From Muribaculaceae bacterium (GTDB taxonomy: Bacteria > Bacteroidota > Bacteroidia > Bacteroidales > Muribaculaceae), in assembly GCA_017443765.1 (NCBI GenBank), contig JAFSYB010000071.1, forward strand, positions 1 to 39,934: a DNA stretch of 39,934 nucleotides. Reading direction: 5' to 3'. Position numbers and translations under genes: made by a program. Of the stretch, positions 17,062 to 27,031 are shown piece after piece. The notes under the pieces are model-generated. The model saw only the letters and a program-made list of their open reading frames with translations, had not been told where the DNA came from and did no database searches. Positions within the stretch are counted from its first letter, which is position 1. Each line of letters starts with the position of its first letter.

Positions 17062-17550
17062 TCAATAACCCACTGGCACGTCGTAGCCCACAAGACGGTA
17101 AGCGACCTGGAATGGAGTGGCACTCTTTTTCGGCGTGGGGCCGGCGTAATAATAGAACTGGTGCTGGGTGTCGAATGTCTTGACCTCGGCCAGCTGTGTT
17201 TGGTGCGGGTTGATCATGACGGGAATGGTGACGGTGCGCTCATGAATCATGCTGCCATCGAGCGTGGAGTAACGCAGTGTGATGCGCAAGGCCGAGATGC
17301 GCCGGTCGGTGTTGTTGGTAACCAGAAAAGTTTCCTTGGAATCGCGTAGGCGCTTGTTGAAGCCTCGCAGGGTGATGGCATACTGGTCGACCGCGGCCAC
17401 TGCCGCCGAATCGGCGGCGTGAGTGAGCGGAATGGGCTCAATAAGGATGGCCGCAGTGCGCAGGTTTGGCTGCGTGGTGCGCGTGCGTGCGAAGGCCGCG
17501 CACAGCACCACCAGTGCAAGGAGTGACAGGGCAAGAACTCGCTTCATCAT
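17062..17550 (-). CDS. exported protein of unknown function
   Basis: A 162-residue protein with a clear signal peptide (MMKRVLALSLLALVVLCAAFA). The mature part has alternating hydrophobic and polar residues typical of a small beta-sandwich: SKETFLVTNNTDRRISALRI, then LDGSMIHERTVTIPVMINPH, then FDTQHQFYYYAG. The 'TNNTDRRISALRITL...' pattern resembles FxLYD-like modules in exported bacterial proteins, but I do not recognise the family. The start overlaps the stop codon of the gene upstream (TGATG), which indicates translational coupling, and it is the last gene of the leftward operon. Confidence 0.7.
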   Translation of the reverse strand: MMKRVLALSLLALVVLCAAFARTRTTQPNLRTAAILIEPIPLTHAADSAAVAAVDQYAITLRGFNKRLRDSKETFLVTNNTDRRISALRITLRYSTLDGSMIHERTVTIPVMINPHQTQLAEVKTFDTQHQFYYYAGPTPKKSATPFQVAYRLVGYDVPVGY

Positions 17551-18146
17551 CAGAGGTATCTAATTCGGTTAAAAGCCTGTCCATCGGAGCCTTCGGGATA
17601 GACCTTACGGAAGCCGACGGGGAGTTCCTCCTCGACTTTCTCGGGAGAGATGGTGAGCCCGCGAAAAATCGACGGCAGGAAACGAGCGACGTTCAGTCGA
17701 ACCTTCACGCGCCAATGCGGTCGGTCGAAGGTGATGTGCGTGCACGAGGCATCGGAAGTGGCAACGGTGCTCATGGGTTTGGCAAGGGTGAGCTGGTCGC
17801 GCTCGGTGTAGAGCCAGAGCTGCCACTTGGTGGGCAGTGCGCTGGCCTGCAAGTATCCGATGACCGTACCCGGCAGGAGGTGCAAGTCGGAACTGGCAAG
17901 CATAATGATACGGTAACGCTCGTTGTGTCCAACAGCTGCGCATCGCTCGATGCCGAGCGTCATGTCCTCGTCGGGAAAGAACCAGATGCCCTCCATGGGC
18001 TGTAGGTCGGCTTCGGCAAGGCGGACGCGCATGGAGTCCTCGTCGAGGCCGGGGAAAAAGTCGGCCACATCAGGCACATCGCTGCCCCACCCCGCCAAGG
18101 GCAGGAGCAGGAGCAGCAGCATGGTCCACAGTGGTGAGTGTCGCAT
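17550..18146 (-). CDS. exported protein of unknown function
   Basis: A 198-residue protein with a signal peptide (about residues 1-21, MRHSPLWTMLLLLLLPLAG). The mature part contains 'PMEGIWFFPDEDMTLGIERC', a stretch seen in envelope proteins that describe a small beta-barrel-like domain, and 'TKWQLWLYTERDQLTL'. The C-terminal RKVYPEGSDGQAFNRIRYL is distinctive. I cannot assign a function. It starts three bases after the stop of the DUF3078-like gene and overlaps the next gene by one base, so the three are surely translated from one message. Confidence 0.72.
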   Translation of the reverse strand: MRHSPLWTMLLLLLLPLAGWGSDVPDVADFFPGLDEDSMRVRLAEADLQPMEGIWFFPDEDMTLGIERCAAVGHNERYRIIMLASSDLHLLPGTVIGYLQASALPTKWQLWLYTERDQLTLAKPMSTVATSDASCTHITFDRPHWRVKVRLNVARFLPSIFRGLTISPEKVEEELPVGFRKVYPEGSDGQAFNRIRYL

Positions 18147-18149
18147 GGC

Positions 18150-19370
18150 TCAGTTGGTGGCAAAGCGGTAGGTGATACCGAAAGAAAGAATCTCCTTGAA
18201 CTGCCAGTAATTCCAGTTCTGGTGCCTGGGGCGCGACTTGTCGTAGCGCAAGTGGGTATAGATTTGCGTGTTGATGTGCTTGGTGATTGAGAAATCGAAG
18301 GTGTTCTCCCAGTCCCCCTGCACGAAGTGGTAGTCGGTGAACACGTAGAATCGGGATTGCCACTGCACATTGGGGTGGAGTTTCCAATTGAGCTTTGCCT
18401 CGATGTTGCTACCGAAGCTGTGCTTGGTGTGGTGTCCGGCATCGATGCCAAAAGCCGTTGGGTCGAGGTCGTCGATGTTTCGGCAAATCTTCATGTTGTA
18501 GGAGAGCGGCGCAATGGCCACGGTGATGGTGCGGATGCCGTCGGCAGTCTTGTGGTCGTAGGTCATACCAAGACCGAGATTGAGTTCGCCGGGCGAGAGA
18601 AAAGCCGCGGTCATCTGCTCGGTGTTGCTCTTGTAGTTGTTGAGGAACTGTGTCTTGAACTGCAACATGGCACTGTAGTACCAATGCTTGACGGCCTTGT
18701 AACCAAGCTGGGAAGTGAAGAGGAAGTTGTCCTCGTTGATCATGTAGTCGCGAATGGTGTCGCCCGGTGCCGTTGCGACACCGAGCTTGTAGGCCAGCGA
18801 ATTGTTGAACAGCCAGTTGGGGTGCTTGTCCTGATTGAGGTTGAAGTCCCACTTGACATCGCCGAGGATGTTGAGGTTGTTTTGTCCTCCCTGATACCAG
18901 TTCTCGCTGATGTAGGCTTGCGTGAAATGTAGTGAGCTTTGGAAAATGTGAATCCAGTTACGCACGTCGAGCGGGGGTTCCTCGATGGTGGTCTCGACGG
19001 GTTCGACAACTTGCGGCGGAGCAATGGTGAGTCGTCCTCGCGTTGGGTCGGCGGTGAGTGCGTATTCCTTGGGCGGCTCGGGGAGTGAGTTTTCGTTGAA
19101 GCGCACCAGTTGCGGGTTGTCGATCATGGCTTGGTAGCGCACGGCCCTACAGTGCTGTGAGTTCCGCTTGGCTTGTTCAAGCCACTGGTCGTGTGCGTCG
19201 AGCGTGCAAGCCTGGGTGTTGTCGGGATTGATGTCGGGTGCGGCCAAGTCGTTGTCGACCACCTGGTAGTGTTCGAAGATGAGTGGCACAAGCAAGATGC
19301 TGGGGTCGGTTTGGGCGTGTGCTTGCAGGGCAAGCGCAACGGTGAGAGTAAGCAGGATTTTCTTCATCAT
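18150..19370 (-). CDS. DUF3078-like outer-membrane protein
   Basis: A 406-residue exported protein: signal peptide MMKKILLTLTVALALQAHAQ, a charged N-terminal segment (residues 20-130), then a repeat of amphipathic strands from about 145. The stretch ENWYQGGQNNLNILGDVKWD (about 160) is characteristic of the DUF3078 family, followed by strands such as WLFNNSLAYKLGV, FLFTSQLGYKAVKHWYYSA and the C-terminal FGITYRFATN, which ends in the manner of an outer-membrane barrel. Function is unknown in the family. It lies 42 bases after the preceding gene in a series of exported proteins with a lysozyme, which suggests an envelope role. Confidence 0.7.
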   Translation of the reverse strand: MMKKILLTLTVALALQAHAQTDPSILLVPLIFEHYQVVDNDLAAPDINPDNTQACTLDAHDQWLEQAKRNSQHCRAVRYQAMIDNPQLVRFNENSLPEPPKEYALTADPTRGRLTIAPPQVVEPVETTIEEPPLDVRNWIHIFQSSLHFTQAYISENWYQGGQNNLNILGDVKWDFNLNQDKHPNWLFNNSLAYKLGVATAPGDTIRDYMINEDNFLFTSQLGYKAVKHWYYSAMLQFKTQFLNNYKSNTEQMTAAFLSPGELNLGLGMTYDHKTADGIRTITVAIAPLSYNMKICRNIDDLDPTAFGIDAGHHTKHSFGSNIEAKLNWKLHPNVQWQSRFYVFTDYHFVQGDWENTFDFSITKHINTQIYTHLRYDKSRPRHQNWNYWQFKEILSFGITYRFATN

Positions 19371-19412
19371 TAGATGGGTTTTCGTCGGTTTACGGCAGCC
19401 GGTTGCAGGGCG

Positions 19413-19991
19413 TCAGGCCTCGTAGAGCGGGCCGTCGTCGCGCCGCGGCTGTTTTTGCTGCTGTTGTTTTTTCTGTTTCTCGGATTCTTGTTTCGACTGC
19501 ACGCGTTGTCGTTTCTTTTCGCGGTTGGGCTGGCGGCTGTCGTTGTCGGCAAAACTCTTGAGGATGTCGTCCACCACCTCACGGTTGCCGTAGAGATAAT
19601 TGATGGTGACCTCGGCAATGAGGTTCTGTTTCTTGCTGATGAGGTCGGCAATCACGGCACGGCTGCCATCGGGCATGGTGCCCTCGATGCACAGCGCCTT
19701 GAAGCCCTTAACCTTGAGTTTGCCTTGCTTGGTGTCGTACATATTGTAACCGAGCGCCTTGCGAGCGAGGTTGTCGCGCAGAAACTTGTCGTCGCTCTTG
19801 TCTTTGTTGTAGAGCTGTATGGTCATCACCATGTCGTCCCAATGGATTTCGAATCGCGTGTTGGTGCTGTAGGAAACGAAGCCCCCATCAGGAACTTCAA
19901 AGGTGAGGTTGTGAGCGCTCCAGGTGTAGACCGATGCCCAGGCCGCTATGGAGCAGACCATCATCAGGATTGCGAGTGAGGCACGTTTCAT
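19413..19991 (-). CDS. exported protein with basic glutamine/lysine-rich tail, unknown function
   Basis: A 192-residue protein with a signal peptide (MKRASLAILMMVCSIAAWA). The folded part (20-140) includes THE pattern VYTWSAHNLTFEVPDGGFVS and FEIHWDDMVMTIQLYNKDKS, suggesting a small alpha/beta domain. From about 150 the chain becomes very basic and polar (KKRQRVQSKQESEKQKKQQQ), ending DDGPLYEA; this tail is likely disordered and could bind an acidic polymer or peptidoglycan-linked partner. I do not recognise the family. It follows the GH25 gene by 13 bases. Confidence 0.65.
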   Translation of the reverse strand: MKRASLAILMMVCSIAAWASVYTWSAHNLTFEVPDGGFVSYSTNTRFEIHWDDMVMTIQLYNKDKSDDKFLRDNLARKALGYNMYDTKQGKLKVKGFKALCIEGTMPDGSRAVIADLISKKQNLIAEVTINYLYGNREVVDDILKSFADNDSRQPNREKKRQRVQSKQESEKQKKQQQQKQPRRDDGPLYEA

Positions 19992-20004
19992 AGAGTGTGA
20001 GTGA

Positions 20005-20754
20005 TTAGTGTTTTTGCTGCTTCAGCCATTTTTCCCAATCGCGCTCCGAGCCCATGAAAACATTCAGGTCGACGTCGGTGCTGACTCCGTCGACGGTGCC
20101 CCAGTGGCTGTACTGCTGGATTCGGTGTCCGAGATGCGCGATTGAGTCGGGTTCCCTGAACGAGCTGAGCCAGAGTTCGTTTTGGTCAAGGTGCCCGTGG
20201 TAATAGGCATTATACCCATCGCCATTGGTGTAAATCATCACGCTGAACCCCTGCTGCTCAAGCACGGCCACCATAGCCATCAGCTGTGCGACCACCGTGG
20301 TGTCGTCAACATCATTGTCGTTGTGCGAGTTCTCGATGTCGATGGCCAGTGGCAGGTCGGGGTGCAAGGCCTCGACCGTGGCAAGAAAGTGTCGAGCCTG
20401 TGCGACGCCATCGCGATTCTTGCGAAAAAAATGGTAAAAACCCACTTTGAGGCCGGCCTCGCGAGCGCCAAGGCACTGGTCGTTGAGAATAGGATTCCTG
20501 AACGAGGCACCCTCGGTGGCCTTGATGAACACAAAGCGGATGCCGCTGTCGGCAACTTTGTGCCAGTCGATGTTTCCGTTGTGGCGCGAGACATCGATGC
20601 CCCGCACCTCGAAACGGTCAACATTGACGTCGGGTCTGAAGTGCCGGTAGGTAAAAAAGGCGAACAGGGCAATGGCTATCAGTGCCCCGCACGGCAAGGC
20701 CCACTTGATGTAGTCGGGTCGATCCCGGCTTATTTTGCCGTGTGATAGAGCCAT
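20005..20754 (-). CDS. membrane-anchored GH25 lysozyme (N,O-diacetylmuramidase)
   Basis: A 249-residue glycoside hydrolase of family 25, which cuts the beta-1,4 bond between N-acetylmuramic acid and N-acetylglucosamine in peptidoglycan. A transmembrane helix (about 17-36) holds it in the inner membrane facing the periplasm. Catalytic-domain marks: VRGIDVSRHNGNIDW (Asp54), FVFIKATEGASF, GFYHFF, LPLAIDIE with Asp139 and catalytic Glu141, VMIYTNGDGY and QYSHWGTVDGVSTDVDLN. The domain is complete. It lies five bases after the zinc-ribbon/TM2 gene and before four exported proteins; a role in cell-wall remodelling is likely. Confidence 0.9.
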   Translation of the reverse strand: MALSHGKISRDRPDYIKWALPCGALIAIALFAFFTYRHFRPDVNVDRFEVRGIDVSRHNGNIDWHKVADSGIRFVFIKATEGASFRNPILNDQCLGAREAGLKVGFYHFFRKNRDGVAQARHFLATVEALHPDLPLAIDIENSHNDNDVDDTTVVAQLMAMVAVLEQQGFSVMIYTNGDGYNAYYHGHLDQNELWLSSFREPDSIAHLGHRIQQYSHWGTVDGVSTDVDLNVFMGSERDWEKWLKQQKH

Positions 20755-20759
20755 GGGAA

Positions 20760-21209
20760 TCAGAACATCGGCATAGCCGAGGTGGTGTTGACAAATTTCC
20801 GCTCAAACTCGTCGCTTCGCATGGCAAACATCATGATACCCTGCACGAGCGTGAGGATTGACACAATGGGTGCAAGAATACCACAAGAGCCGATGGAAAC
20901 GAGTAGGCACACAAGGCCGCCCACGTGTTTGCCAATATAAAAGTAATGTACACCGAGTGGTCCGAGCAGGATAGCGAGCAACCCAGCCACTCCTCGGCTC
21001 TTGCCCGAGGGACCGACATCGAACACACCGATGTCGCTGGTGGGCATTGGCTGCGGGCCGCCATAGGCATACTGCTGGCCGAACTGCGGGGGCGTTTGCT
21101 GTGTGAACGCCACATTGAACACGTTGCCGCAAAACGGGCATCGCACGGGGCTCATCTGCTGGTCGGTGGTGAAATGTCGGCCACACCGGGGGCATTGATA
21201 CTGAACCAT
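20760..21209 (-). CDS. zinc-ribbon and TM2-domain membrane protein
   Basis: A 149-residue protein. An N-terminal zinc ribbon has two CxxC pairs (CPRCGRHF at 6-13 and CPFCGNVF at about 24-31). A Gln/Pro-rich linker leads to a TM2 domain (about 70-135), two transmembrane helices joined by a short turn: KSRGVAGLLAILLGPLGVHY, FYIGKHVGGLVCLLVSIGSC and a hydrophobic return helix. The family is widespread but its function is not settled. It starts 49 bases after yidC. Confidence 0.82.
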   Translation of the reverse strand: MVQYQCPRCGRHFTTDQQMSPVRCPFCGNVFNVAFTQQTPPQFGQQYAYGGPQPMPTSDIGVFDVGPSGKSRGVAGLLAILLGPLGVHYFYIGKHVGGLVCLLVSIGSCGILAPIVSILTLVQGIMMFAMRSDEFERKFVNTTSAMPMF

Positions 21210-21258
21210 AATATATCGTTTGAAATGCTATTATCGTGAGAAAGATTACATTACACCG

Positions 21259-23367
21259 TCAACGGCGTCCCTTGCCTTTTGCCCCTTTGCGCTTTTCCTG
21301 CTCGCGAAGCATGGCCTGCTGCTGTCGCTGGGCCTCCTCGAGGCGTGCCATAAAGCCGCTTTTTTTCTTTGGCTTGTCGCGGTTGGCGGCAATGGTGGCC
21401 CGCACCTTGTCCTCGCTCACAAACGCGCGGCAGAGGTAGGTCTGCGCGATGGTGATGAGCAGCGAGATAAAGTAGTAGTAGCTCAATCCCGAGGCGTAGT
21501 TGTTGAAGAACACCAAGAACATGAGGGGCATCAGGTACATCATCCACTTCATGCCAGGCATGGACTGCTGCTGGTTTTGCGACTGCATGGTCAGGTAGGT
21601 GTAGCCGATGTTGGTCACGGTCATGAGCAGGCAGAAGAGGCTGATGTGGTTGCCGAAATAGTTGGTGATGAACGGTATTTGCGCTGTCCACTCAAAGATT
21701 TTGTCGGGAGCTGAGAGGTCTTTCGCCCAGAGGAAGGCTTGTCCGCGCAGCTCGATGCACGAGGGGAAGAAGGTGAACATGGCAATCAGGATGGGCATCT
21801 GCAACAGCATGGGCAGGCAACCGCCAAATGGGCTTGCCCCGGCAAGGCTGTAGAGCTCCATGGTCTTTTGCTGGCGCTTCATGGCATCCTCCTGGTCGGG
21901 GTACTGCTCGTTGATGGCGGCAATGTCGGGCGCGAGGATTCGCATCTTGGCCTGCGACATATAGCTCTTGAACGTAAGCGGCGACAGCACTATCTTGAGC
22001 AAGATGGTGAGAATGAGGATGATGATACCATAGTTGCCGATAAACTTCCCCAGCCAGGTGAACACCGGAATGATGACGCCCGTGTTAATCCATCGGAATA
22101 GTTTCCATCCCAGGGGAATCAGTCGTGTGAGCTTGAGGTCTTCGTTGGGCGAGTAGCAGTCCAGGGCCGAGAGCGTGGGATAGCGGTTCGGACCGAGATA
22201 GAAGTAGAACGCGGCCGGGTTCGTCTTGTCGCTGGCATAGGGCAGCGAGGTGCGAATGGTCATGTCCTTGAGGTAGTTTTGGTATTCGGCTGAGCCTTTC
22301 TCAAACTCACGGCTTGTGAGCTGGGCGCCATTGAAGAGGCTGTCGGCAATGAGCACGGCGCTGAAGAACTGGTTCTTGGTCGAAATCCACTTGATTTTGT
22401 CGCGAACGTCTTTCTCGTCGTTGCCACTCTCCTTGGTGTACTCCACATCGCCGCCCTGACCGTAATACTTGTAGTAAATGGCCGAGTTGCGCTCCTCAAA
22501 CATTTTGCCTTCCTCGTGTCGAGCCATTTTTTGGTGCCAAGTCAAGTCCACGCTGTTGATGTTGATGGGAATGACCGACTGCATGGCGTTTTGCACCATC
22601 TCCATGCGCACCATGTAGGACCCCGGCACGAGCGTGTAGCGCAACGCCCACGTGGCACCGCCGTCAAGGTTGAGCCTCATCACCACACAAGAATCGCTCA
22701 CGCGTTCGGGAGTGAAGTAAAAGTCGCGTGTCTCGAAGCGCTGGGTGTTGTTGCACAAGGTGAAGCTGTAGTCGTTCTCGCCGGGGGTGAACACCTCGAC
22801 CATCGGAGCGTTGAAAGCCTTGTAGGCCTTGAGTTGCGCGCGCGAGATGGTGCCCCCCTTGGTCGAGAGCTCGAGCCGCAGCGAGTCGTTTTCCAGTTTC
22901 ACGATTTGCTCGGTGCCGGTGAGGCAATTGGCAAACGAGCCATTTTTCAAATAGCTCTCCACCGCCTTTCGCACAGCGGCAACCGCCTGGTTGTGCTTTG
23001 CCGGCACAGGCGAAGTGGCAGAGAGTGCCTCGTCGAAAGCGAAAGTGGTGTCGGCCAGTGCGATGGTTCCGGCCAGGCTGCCCTGGTCTAAGTGAATGTG
23101 CACGCCATCGCGGTCGATGGTGCCGGAGTGCAGCGAATCGCCGGCCATGCCGGTGAGCAGGTTCTTAATTTGCGTCACTTCGTCGGCATTGAGCACATCA
23201 ATGGCAGTGGCCGGAGTGGCCGCCTTGGCGGCTTGCTGCACAGCGGCGATGGAGTCTTGCTGACGCTGTTGCTCGGCCATCTCGGCCTCGCTGGGGCCAA
23301 AGAAATACATGTAGCCGAAAATAACGGCACACATGAGCAACATTCCTGTGATTGTGTTCTTATCCAT
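21259..23367 (-). CDS. yidC: membrane protein insertase YidC
   Basis: A 702-residue YidC/Oxa1/Alb3 insertase that places membrane proteins into the inner membrane, alone or with SecYEG. The N-terminal helix (about 6-24) is followed by the large periplasmic beta domain typical of Gram-negative YidC (about 60-390) and the conserved hydrophobic core from about 430, including KFIGNYGIIILILTILLKIV, SPFGGCLPMLLQMPILIAM and ASGLSYYYFISLLITIAQTY. The basic C-terminal tail (EEAQRQQQAM to KGKGRR) is usual and can contact ribosomes. It follows pyrG by 18 bases, an order I know from other Bacteroidales, so the pair is probably co-transcribed. Confidence 0.96.
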   Translation of the reverse strand: MDKNTITGMLLMCAVIFGYMYFFGPSEAEMAEQQRQQDSIAAVQQAAKAATPATAIDVLNADEVTQIKNLLTGMAGDSLHSGTIDRDGVHIHLDQGSLAGTIALADTTFAFDEALSATSPVPAKHNQAVAAVRKAVESYLKNGSFANCLTGTEQIVKLENDSLRLELSTKGGTISRAQLKAYKAFNAPMVEVFTPGENDYSFTLCNNTQRFETRDFYFTPERVSDSCVVMRLNLDGGATWALRYTLVPGSYMVRMEMVQNAMQSVIPININSVDLTWHQKMARHEEGKMFEERNSAIYYKYYGQGGDVEYTKESGNDEKDVRDKIKWISTKNQFFSAVLIADSLFNGAQLTSREFEKGSAEYQNYLKDMTIRTSLPYASDKTNPAAFYFYLGPNRYPTLSALDCYSPNEDLKLTRLIPLGWKLFRWINTGVIIPVFTWLGKFIGNYGIIILILTILLKIVLSPLTFKSYMSQAKMRILAPDIAAINEQYPDQEDAMKRQQKTMELYSLAGASPFGGCLPMLLQMPILIAMFTFFPSCIELRGQAFLWAKDLSAPDKIFEWTAQIPFITNYFGNHISLFCLLMTVTNIGYTYLTMQSQNQQQSMPGMKWMMYLMPLMFLVFFNNYASGLSYYYFISLLITIAQTYLCRAFVSEDKVRATIAANRDKPKKKSGFMARLEEAQRQQQAMLREQEKRKGAKGKGRR

Positions 23368-23385
23368 TGATAGGGTTATAGTTTT

Positions 23386-25026
<1,641 letters not shown>

Positions 25027-25044
25027 TTAAATCAATTCAAGCTG

Positions 25045-25052
25045 CAAAGTTA
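25045..25052 (-). promoter_or_regulatory. -7 promoter box TAACTTTG of pyrG
   Basis: Read on the minus strand, TAACTTTG lies 30 bases before the GTG start of pyrG. A clear -33 box is not seen. The sigma-factor promoter faces the other way about 75 bases off. Confidence 0.6.
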
Positions 25053-25127
25053 CAACAAAATTGCTCAACGACGACACAGAATCGGCATTTTTTTGGCATT
25101 GGTGCGAGATGATTAGACAAAAAGTAG

Positions 25128-25135
25128 TACCTTTG
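25128..25135 (+). promoter_or_regulatory. -7 promoter box TACCTTTG of the sigma/caspase operon
   Basis: TACCTTTG followed by CGGC and the ATG at 25140 predicts a leaderless transcript. No TTTG -33 box is found at 19-21 bases, so an alternative sigma factor, possibly the operon's own product, may read it. Confidence 0.6.
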
Positions 25136-25139
25136 CGGC

Positions 25140-25760
25140 ATGATACCAGTTGCATCTACATATTCCGCCCTCGACGACCGCGCCATTGTGCAAGGGCTTC
25201 TTGTTCGCGACAGCGGCCTCACGCAATGGTTCCTGTTCAAGAAGTGCTACCCGCTGTTCAAGGCGGTGCACGACCGTCACCATCCGGTCGATTGCGACAC
25301 ATGGGCCGACCTTGCCAAGGAGGTGCTCATCTTGCTGCTTACCCCCGGCAAGCGCAGCGGGCAGTGCCCCTTGCAGACGTTCACCCACCGATGCACGCTC
25401 ACCATGTGGCTGAAAATCGTCACCATCAACTACTGCAACCACACCCACCACGGCGAGATTGACACCATCAGCCTTTCGCCACAGGAAAATGATGACGGTG
25501 ATAGATTTCGTGGTTACGAACCCTCTTTACCCCCAAACGAGGACAGCCTTCATGCTCGCGATGTGAGCGTGGTGCTGGGTTTAGTGGACAATGAGCGCTA
25601 CCGCGAGCTGCTGCGGCTGCAACACATCGAACAGCTGAGCAACACCGAGATTGCGCAACAAATGAATGTGAACATGGATAATTTCTACAACATCAAGCGG
25701 CGTGCCAACGAGAAGCTGAACCTGCTCGTGGCACAAGCCAGAAAGGAGGGCAAGCTATGA
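25140..25760 (+). CDS. RNA polymerase sigma-70-like (ECF-type) factor
   Basis: A 206-residue protein with the two-domain plan of extracytoplasmic-function sigma factors. The sigma2-like region (about 20-110) includes LTQWFLFKKCYPLFKAVH and MWLKIVTINYCNHTHH in place of the usual -10 recognition helix; a Ser/Asp-rich linker follows, and the sigma4-like region (about 140-200) has the helix-turn-helix LEQLSNTEIAQQMNV-like segment (IEQLSNTEIAQQMNVNMDNF) and YNIKRRANEKL. The region 2 is divergent from standard ECFs, so a special promoter is possible. The stop overlaps the start of the next gene (ATGA). It is divergent from pyrG and heads the FHA/caspase operon, which it probably controls. Confidence 0.8.
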   Translation: MIPVASTYSALDDRAIVQGLLVRDSGLTQWFLFKKCYPLFKAVHDRHHPVDCDTWADLAKEVLILLLTPGKRSGQCPLQTFTHRCTLTMWLKIVTINYCNHTHHGEIDTISLSPQENDDGDRFRGYEPSLPPNEDSLHARDVSVVLGLVDNERYRELLRLQHIEQLSNTEIAQQMNVNMDNFYNIKRRANEKLNLLVAQARKEGKL

Positions 25761-26062
25761 GCGAGTATATCCGCCACATCAGCTCAGAGGATCTGGGCGC
25801 ATACTTGGAGGGCAACCTGGGAGATGCCGAGAGCGCACTGCTGGCGCAGCTCCTCGACGACAGCGACGTGCTGCGCGAGCTGGCCGACGAGGCCGAAACG
25901 CTCGACATCGAATGGGACAGCGAACCCGAAGGCGACCTGCCCGACATGGACTGGCTGACCGACGACGACTTGCAGGAGTGTGACCCCCACTGCGACACCG
26001 ACATCGATGACACCGACTTTGATTTGCCAGACGATGACGACTTGCTTGACTTTGATTTATGA
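25757..26062 (+). CDS. small acidic protein, probable anti-sigma-like partner
   Basis: A 101-residue, strongly acidic protein. The N-terminal 50 residues (ISSEDLGAYLEGNLGDAESA, then LLAQLLDDSDVLRELADEAE) have the spacing of the anti-sigma zinc-finger helical fold (zf-HC2) but lack the metal-binding His/Cys set, so the domain is degenerate or metal-free. The C-terminal half is nearly all Asp/Glu (for example LPDDDDLLDFDL). There is no membrane helix. It overlaps the sigma gene by four bases with an AAAGGAGGG tract just before it, a rare Shine-Dalgarno-like sequence here. Position and fold suggest control of the sigma factor; that is inference. Confidence 0.6.
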   Translation: MSEYIRHISSEDLGAYLEGNLGDAESALLAQLLDDSDVLRELADEAETLDIEWDSEPEGDLPDMDWLTDDDLQECDPHCDTDIDDTDFDLPDDDDLLDFDL

Positions 26063-26107
26063 CCATTGATTAGACATTAGTATTCACACCTTAAACAATA
26101 AATTGTT

Positions 26108-26239
26108 ATGCCCCGAATCCTCATTATCGGCCGTGCCGGCGAGCAGCCGTTTTATATCCCCGACAAATATGAGCACGTGAGCCGCGAGCACGCGCGAATC
26201 ACGATTCCCGACAACCCCTCAATCGCTGAAACATCATGA
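26108..26239 (+). CDS. 43-residue FHA-domain fragment protein
   Basis: A very small frame starting at ATG 26108 encodes 43 residues beginning MPRILIIGRAGEQPFYIPD and continuing KYEHVSREHARITIPDN. The IGR element and the SREHARI loop are hallmarks of the phosphothreonine-binding edge of forkhead-associated domains. The second half of a normal 80-100 residue FHA domain (the NGT/NG loop and later strands) is absent, and no shifted continuation exists before the caspase gene. The stop overlaps the ATG of the caspase gene (ATGA), which argues that it is translated. It could be a minimal FHA module, a remnant, or one half of a split domain. Confidence 0.6.
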   Translation: MPRILIIGRAGEQPFYIPDKYEHVSREHARITIPDNPSIAETS

Positions 26240-26967
26240 AAAGATACTTAATCCTGCTGGCCCTGGCCGTTGGTGCCCTGATGGCCTATTCGCAGAACAC
26301 CTACACGCTGATTGCCAGCATCAATAACTACCGGGCTCGCCCCGACCTCAACGACCTGCCCGTGAACAGCAAAGTGGCCAAGCGTATCAAGAGCGTGATG
26401 GCCAAGCAGCCCAACTCCACCGTGTCGATGCTCACGGGGCGTTATGCCACGCGCGACAGCATCGTGAGCCAGCTGCACCGCCTGTGCGACAACGCACAGC
26501 CTGGCGACCGCATCTTTTTCTTCTACCTCGGCCACGGTGCCAAAGGTGCACTCGCCGTCTACGACTCCAATCTCCCCTACCATGAGCTGATGCGGATTTT
26601 CAAAACCTCGCTGGCGTCACAGATTTTTGTGTTCATCGAGGCTTGCCACTCCGCCTCGGTGGAGTGGGCCAAGGGAGTGTATTGGAACGACGACCCCTCG
26701 CCGAAACCCAAACTGGCGTTCTTTACGTCGAGCCAGGCCGAGGAACTCACGTGGAGCGAGGCGGCGATTAATGCCAACGGCTACTTTGACCAGGCTGTGG
26801 TGCTGGGCCTGAAAGGGTTGTGCGATGAGGACCAGAACAAGCAAATCACAGTCAAGGAGCTGGAGAAATACATTTACAACTACGTGGTGAAACGCAGCAT
26901 GGGCATACAACACCCGCAGTTAGTGACTTCGCCCGACAATATGGACGAAATTATTGTCTCGTGGTGA
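26236..26967 (+). CDS. exported caspase-fold (peptidase C14) protein
   Basis: A 243-residue protein with a signal peptide (MKRYLILLALAVGALMAYSQ) and a caspase-like domain from about 22. The catalytic dyad is intact: His100 in FFFYLGHGAKG and Cys137 in FVFIEACHSAS, both at the ends of core strands as in metacaspases and other C14 proteins. The opening 'YTLIASINNYRARPDLNDL' replaces the usual ...GV..Y......L.. start of the fold. Near the C-terminus, DEDQNKQITVKELEKYIYNY has an EF-hand-like acidic look. Export by a signal peptide is unusual next to cytosolic sigma and FHA proteins. It probably cleaves after a basic residue, as metacaspases do, but specificity is not visible. Confidence 0.88.
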   Translation: MKRYLILLALAVGALMAYSQNTYTLIASINNYRARPDLNDLPVNSKVAKRIKSVMAKQPNSTVSMLTGRYATRDSIVSQLHRLCDNAQPGDRIFFFYLGHGAKGALAVYDSNLPYHELMRIFKTSLASQIFVFIEACHSASVEWAKGVYWNDDPSPKPKLAFFTSSQAEELTWSEAAINANGYFDQAVVLGLKGLCDEDQNKQITVKELEKYIYNYVVKRSMGIQHPQLVTSPDNMDEIIVSW

Positions 26968-27031
26968 TAGATAATCGCAAGCGCGGCACTCATTACCCAC
27001 AAAGACATTAACCAACCAACTACAGAACATT

